Assembly: GCA_030426145.1 (NCBI GenBank)
Contig: JAUHZF010000001.1
Location: 49,615 to 113,614, forward strand
Source of the DNA: Polyangia bacterium
GTDB taxonomy: Bacteria > Myxococcota_A > Polyangia > Polyangiales > Polyangiaceae
Direction of reading: 5' to 3'
Length of the DNA stretch: 64,000 bases
The notes beneath the pieces were generated by a model. That model saw only the letters and a program-made list of their open reading frames with translations, was not told the DNA's origin and made no database searches. Both the position numbers and the translations under genes were made by a program. Positions 61,401 to 64,000 of this stretch are shown here, piece after piece (the stretch's first letter is position 1; each line of letters starts with the position of its first letter).

Positions 61401-62598
61401 GCGCAGCAGCGAGCAAATCGCCTCGCTCTCCAACCTCCTGTCGGGTGACCGCACCGATTACGAGCACGACGACCGCGGCCACCTCATCCGCGAGACCCGG
61501 CACAAGCGGTCAGCCCAGGGAGCCTGGCAGAGCGAGGTCGTTCCCAGGCTCAGCGACCAGGTCGGCAACCTTTTCCGTCAGCCAGACTTCAAAGACGCCG
61601 AGTACGGCAAGAACGGCCAGCTGCTTCGCTGGGGCCAGAACACGTACCTCTACGACGACCACGGCCGACTGAAACTCAAGACCCTCGCCGATGGCGCCCG
61701 GTGGCTCTACCGCTGGAGCCCCGCCGGCCGCCTGCTCGAGGTCGAGCGCCCCGACGGGAAGGTGGTCGAGTTCGAGTACGACACCTTCGGCCGCCGCACC
61801 CAGAAGCGCTTCGACGGCGAAGTCACCACCTACGTCTGGGATGGCAACGACCTCCTCCACCAGCACAAGCGCCTCGCCGATGGGTCACTGGCCCCCCTCA
61901 GCACTTGGGTCTTCGAGCCGGGCACCTTCGCGCCGCTGGCCAAGGTCGAAGGCAACGAGCGCTACGCCGTGGTCAACGACCACCTCGGCGTGCCCCAGCT
62001 CCTCACCGACGAAAAGGGGAGCATCGCCTGGCAGGCTCAGCTCGATGTCTACGGCGTGCCCCGAGACGAGGTCTCGGCCGGGGTGGAGCAGCCGGTCCGG
62101 TTCCCGGGGCAGGTGTTCGATGCGGAGACCGGGCTCTTCTACAACCGGCACCGGTATTACGACGCGGAGACGGGGAGGTACCTGTCCGAGGATCCCATCG
62201 GCCTCGCGGGGGGCACCGAGCTTTTTGGGTACGTGCCCGACCCTTCGGTTTGGCTCGACCCCTTCGGACTCAAGCGATGTAAAATCCCAAAGAAGACGAA
62301 GGACGCGCTTGGGCCGAAGCCCCCGGGGATGGTGAACGCGCACCGGCACCACATCGTGATGGAGGGGCTGTTCCGAGGGTGGAAGCGAAAGAACCGGGCG
62401 TTCGTGAGAGGGGCGCGGATGATCCTGAACAAGCACAAGATCGACCTCCATGGCATCGAGAACGTGGTGTGGGCTCGGAACCAGGGGCACTCGGTCGAGT
62501 ATGCGAAGGAGGTTTATCAGAAACTGGCTGCGGCGAGCCCAGATGGAAGAGATGCAGTCGTGAATGCATTGAAGAAGATTGGGGAAGGCCTTTCGTGA
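58453..62598 (+). CDS. PAAR-like Rhs polymorphic toxin with AHH/HNH-type C-terminal nuclease
   Basis: 1381 aa. The N-terminus (~1-200) has a hydrophobic loop and Gly-rich PAAR-like sequence (FVQGMPCGNTGTDVKGYPHF; GPEGLDAMAAVTRGIRTKW) that caps VgrG. An entry domain (HPVDVMTGELIAEATDFEID; VWERNYRSR) leads to many YD repeats (YDEHGMLASAADALGHAMRY and similar), which fold into a cocoon. The core ends RYLSEDPIGLAGGTELFGY ... DPFGL (~1269), the self-cleavage site. The last ~108 residues are the toxin: AHRHHIVMEG and KHKIDLHGIENVVWARNQGH match AHH/HNH-type nucleases with His pairs. The immunity gene overlaps the stop. Confidence 0.93.
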   Translation: MSVAAKFLDPVVGIDIHMVTLPAPPLQAPLPHPFIGMVFDPIGAAVGAAIGAVLGGGGPVFVQGMPCGNTGTDVKGYPHFPTPPGVAPHPTDPPANEGTLVTGSTTVKFMGTSESRLLSMVSSCGFPISLPTSLCMSVPLGAPVNIGGPEGLDAMAAVTRGIRTKWVSGKLHKLAKAKPGSARSKFICFLTGHPVDVMTGELIAEATDFEIDGLMPIVWERNYRSRTTDEGALGPAWSHPFEEWVDELSGGAAKEGDIRLRMADGRSDHYGPLAPGQQAWNGEERHIITRTPQGFERRDLNTGRRYIYQAQPDDAALDPGLGVRTRYRLVEVRSRAANVIQLRYQRGFLIQVVDTAGRQLDLKWDPDRAAHRARLLAVLHGETPLVRYTYDEHGMLASAADALGHAMRYEYKGDRGAVMVKEVHKGGLTFHFRWDWSHPQGDCVRTWGERNDGVPGKIYDRWITYDKQRHYTSVKDSRGTWTYYGNAKNLVDRQIDPEGVETLFEWDDDCRKLSETDGLGHTQRWVYDAWGNCTEEHDALGRITRRTFTDRHQLATITAPTGATWTLHYVTSGEPEIIGAPDGSATSYRYDQHGRLVEMTDAMGRKTSYGYQGDHTLASITDGEGRIERLRCDALGRLVWVADAAGRETKLVLDAVGQPTSISFADGDQLWLTYDPDGNLVERADQLGRREKMRYVGTGQLAEYTDAMGYKVRLQYDGEEDLIRVVNQAGERYIFSRDKAGKIRTEISFDDRRTRLHYDAAGRLQRTVGPPRTSVTTFEHDAAGQLVKLTATDADMNTQVEDFTYDLGGMLIHSRRHIETAMDKFPDRKFYSRTKDVEVRFDRNPLGQVLKESQRTGDGPWFDVESQYEPGGLRSQRDSSLGHRVRYAYDRAGDLSTVTLGLSEPFSKLPLPAAQRPDWVMHITRTQAGEELARAFPGGVRALWKRDDKGRPEERRVLTGVRTAADPRGVSPGADVLRTQYAWRSSEQIASLSNLLSGDRTDYEHDDRGHLIRETRHKRSAQGAWQSEVVPRLSDQVGNLFRQPDFKDAEYGKNGQLLRWGQNTYLYDDHGRLKLKTLADGARWLYRWSPAGRLLEVERPDGKVVEFEYDTFGRRTQKRFDGEVTTYVWDGNDLLHQHKRLADGSLAPLSTWVFEPGTFAPLAKVEGNERYAVVNDHLGVPQLLTDEKGSIAWQAQLDVYGVPRDEVSAGVEQPVRFPGQVFDAETGLFYNRHRYYDAETGRYLSEDPIGLAGGTELFGYVPDPSVWLDPFGLKRCKIPKKTKDALGPKPPGMVNAHRHHIVMEGLFRGWKRKNRAFVRGARMILNKHKIDLHGIENVVWARNQGHSVEYAKEVYQKLAAASPDGRDAVVNALKKIGEGLS

Positions 62599-63761
62599 GG
62601 CAGCCAAATAGGCTTGTGCAGGCTATCGGCCGTGGCGATCTTGCCGCCGCCCGGAGTCAGATCACGGCTCGCCTTCTCCCTGATCCCACGGCGGTTGTTG
62701 GTGGTTCATATGTCCACTATGCGGCCCTCGCCAACCAACCAGGGATCGTTCAGATGCTTCTCGAGGCGGGGCATGAATTTGATGAGCACAACAAGGATGG
62801 CGAGACGCCACTATTGCTGGGTGCAAGTAATGGGAACCTCGAGTTGGACCGGCTTTTGCTGGGGGCGGGTGCAGCGGTCGACGGCCCAGACACTAGCGTT
62901 CACACTCCCTTGCACCGCGCGTCAAAGCAGGGTTGCCTGGACACAGTCAGGCTGCACCTAGACGCTGGCGCGGACATTCATCGCGAGAGTCTCCACGCTC
63001 CCCTCACGCCCGTTGGCTTCGCCAACTACTACCGCGTGAAGAACACCGGTCAGGACGAGGTGGCGGCATACCTGGCTTCCAAGGGCGCCATCGACCCCTT
63101 CAACGGGCCAGAGGTCGACTGGTCCGGAGTGCGGGGTCAGGCGCAGGTGGAGGCGGTGGAGGCGACCCTGGGTCGCGTGCACCCGGTGCCCTACGTGCGC
63201 GGGATGGCGGGGGGCGACCAGGTCACGGTGTTCCGCACCCGCTTCCTTGCGCAGAAGTACCTATTCCAGCTGCTGTTCACCACGGACCTCGCGCTCGTGA
63301 CCGGCTACGAGCTCGCGGTGTGTCTGCTCTCGACCTGGCCCATGCACAAGGCCGCGCTCGAGCAGGCGACCTACCGGTGGCCCCTGGACGTCTTGTTTCA
63401 CTGGGCCGGCGAAGCCGTCGCGGGGCGGGGCTTTGCCCATGGGGAGGTCGTCGACGCCACCTCTGCCCGGGAGGCCGGCCTCACCGTGCCCACCAAGCTG
63501 GAGCAGTGGTTGGTCTGTAACCACGCGTCGTTCGAGCTCGCCCGCGAGCGACGCCTCGGCGCTGCGCCGATGCTTCTGCTCGTCCCCCACCTCCTCAAGA
63601 CCCCACTCAAGCCCGGCAAGCAGGCACGTGAGCGCGCCGACAAGAAGTACGAACTCCTCTGGAACCCACCAGCAGCCCGTACTGGGCGCAACAGCCTCGT
63701 GGTCCCGCAGTGCTTCGATGCGCCCTGGCTTGGAGACAACTTCCTCCGGCCCAAAGGATGA
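62595..63761 (+). CDS. Ankyrin-repeat plus SUFU-like immunity protein
   Basis: 388 aa from GTG 62595, overlapping the Rhs stop (GTGA); no other start fits so well. The N-terminal half is ankyrin repeats (YVHYAALANQPGIVQMLLEA; DGETPLLLGASNGNLELDRL; HTPLHRASKQGCLDTVRLHL). The C-terminal half (LVTGYELAVCLLSTWPMHKA; RWPLDVLFHWAGEAVAGRGF; LGAAPMLLLVPHLLKTPLKP) has the W-P-L-x-x-L pattern of SUFU-superfamily immunity domains. Both domain types are known immunity modules for polymorphic toxins. It is the likely antidote to the AHH-type toxin; the fusion could protect against more than one toxin. Confidence 0.75.
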   Translation: MRQPNRLVQAIGRGDLAAARSQITARLLPDPTAVVGGSYVHYAALANQPGIVQMLLEAGHEFDEHNKDGETPLLLGASNGNLELDRLLLGAGAAVDGPDTSVHTPLHRASKQGCLDTVRLHLDAGADIHRESLHAPLTPVGFANYYRVKNTGQDEVAAYLASKGAIDPFNGPEVDWSGVRGQAQVEAVEATLGRVHPVPYVRGMAGGDQVTVFRTRFLAQKYLFQLLFTTDLALVTGYELAVCLLSTWPMHKAALEQATYRWPLDVLFHWAGEAVAGRGFAHGEVVDATSAREAGLTVPTKLEQWLVCNHASFELARERRLGAAPMLLLVPHLLKTPLKPGKQARERADKKYELLWNPPAARTGRNSLVVPQCFDAPWLGDNFLRPKG

Positions 63762-63933
63762 GCAGTGTGCGACTCGCGTGGCGTATTCGACGTTGGAGGT
63801 GGTCGGTCGGCCGAGACCGCCGCCACTTCGACGTCGCGGGGGCGGGTCACGACGCGCCAGCTCGCGGACCTCATGCCGCGCCGATGGCGCGCGGTGGCTC
63901 TACCGAGCCCGATATCCTAAACTTGGAGTCGAA

Positions 63934-64000
63934 ATGGGAGCTAAGAAGGAGTTCGATTTTGGTGCCCTTCAGGGTCTCATTCAGGAGGCCGCAGTCAAGT
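63934..64000 (+). CDS. Start of a gene, truncated by window end
   Basis: ATG at 63934 preceded by GGAG; the visible 22 codons read MGAKKEFDFGALQGLIQEAA and run off the window. The position after a Rhs-immunity pair suggests a second immunity-type or T6SS-related gene, but no family can be named from 22 residues. 172 bp separate it from the preceding gene. Confidence 0.45.
   Translation, partial: MGAKKEFDFGALQGLIQEAAVK

Noticed and set aside
1..64000. Retron or reverse-transcriptase-based defence
   Set aside because: No reverse transcriptase motif (YxDD) is present in any plausible gene of the window.

Overview
The window is GC-rich DNA (roughly two-thirds G+C by eye) carrying a Ser/Thr protein kinase, an FHA-domain enhancer-binding protein, many lipoproteins, frequent GTG/TTG starts and chains of genes with 1-8 bp start/stop overlaps. 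I infer a myxobacterium-like (Myxococcota/Polyangia-type) chromosome; no rRNA, tRNA or universal marker gene is present to confirm this.

Layout. (1) 1-7337, minus strand: seven translationally coupled genes that look like an isoprenoid pathway: a GAF-AAA+ regulator, a polyprenyl diphosphate synthase, two unknown proteins, a carotenoid 1,2-hydratase (CrtC)-like protein, an SCP2-like lipid carrier and a large FAD oxidoreductase cut by the window edge. (2) 7338-10410: a divergent promoter region with palindromes, a Ser/Thr kinase, and an FHA-AAA+-Fis activator that converges on the kinase; CAGTTC-type elements recur in both promoter regions. (3) 10411-21525: three small lipoproteins (two are paralogues), a 708-aa unknown protein, an IS256-family insertion, a nested inverted repeat, and a coupled trio (OmpA/peptidoglycan-binding protein, 622-aa unknown, lipoprotein).

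(4) 21600-46702 is a dense defence island. It holds three stand-alone PD-(D/E)XK-like nuclease genes, an EVE-McrB/DUF2357-McrC pair, a Rad50-like ATPase with a small HEPN-like partner, an SF2 helicase-HNH nuclease, and a type I restriction-modification operon (hsdM, hsdS, DUF262/DUF1524, Schlafen/HATPase, hsdR) in which two extra genes lie between hsdS and hsdR. (5) 46791-50903: two coupled lipoproteins built on in-frame tandem repeats, then two truncated transposase genes facing each other. (6) 51057-54053: a visibly lower-GC module with an EamA-like transporter, a four-helix membrane protein and, divergently, a winged-helix/TIR-like protein. (7) 54640-64000: a type VI secretion payload cassette: VgrG spike, TPR adaptor, PAAR-Rhs protein with a C-terminal AHH/HNH-type toxin, and an ankyrin/SUFU-like immunity protein.

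The most promising candidates for something new are the McrB with double EVE-like domains and a B3-like insertion, the helicase-HNH/Rad50-like/HEPN-like block, the type I system with embedded GmrSD- and Schlafen-like genes, the TIR-like/membrane-protein divergon, and the uncharacterised isoprenoid operon. All functional statements are from reading motifs; no database search was run.
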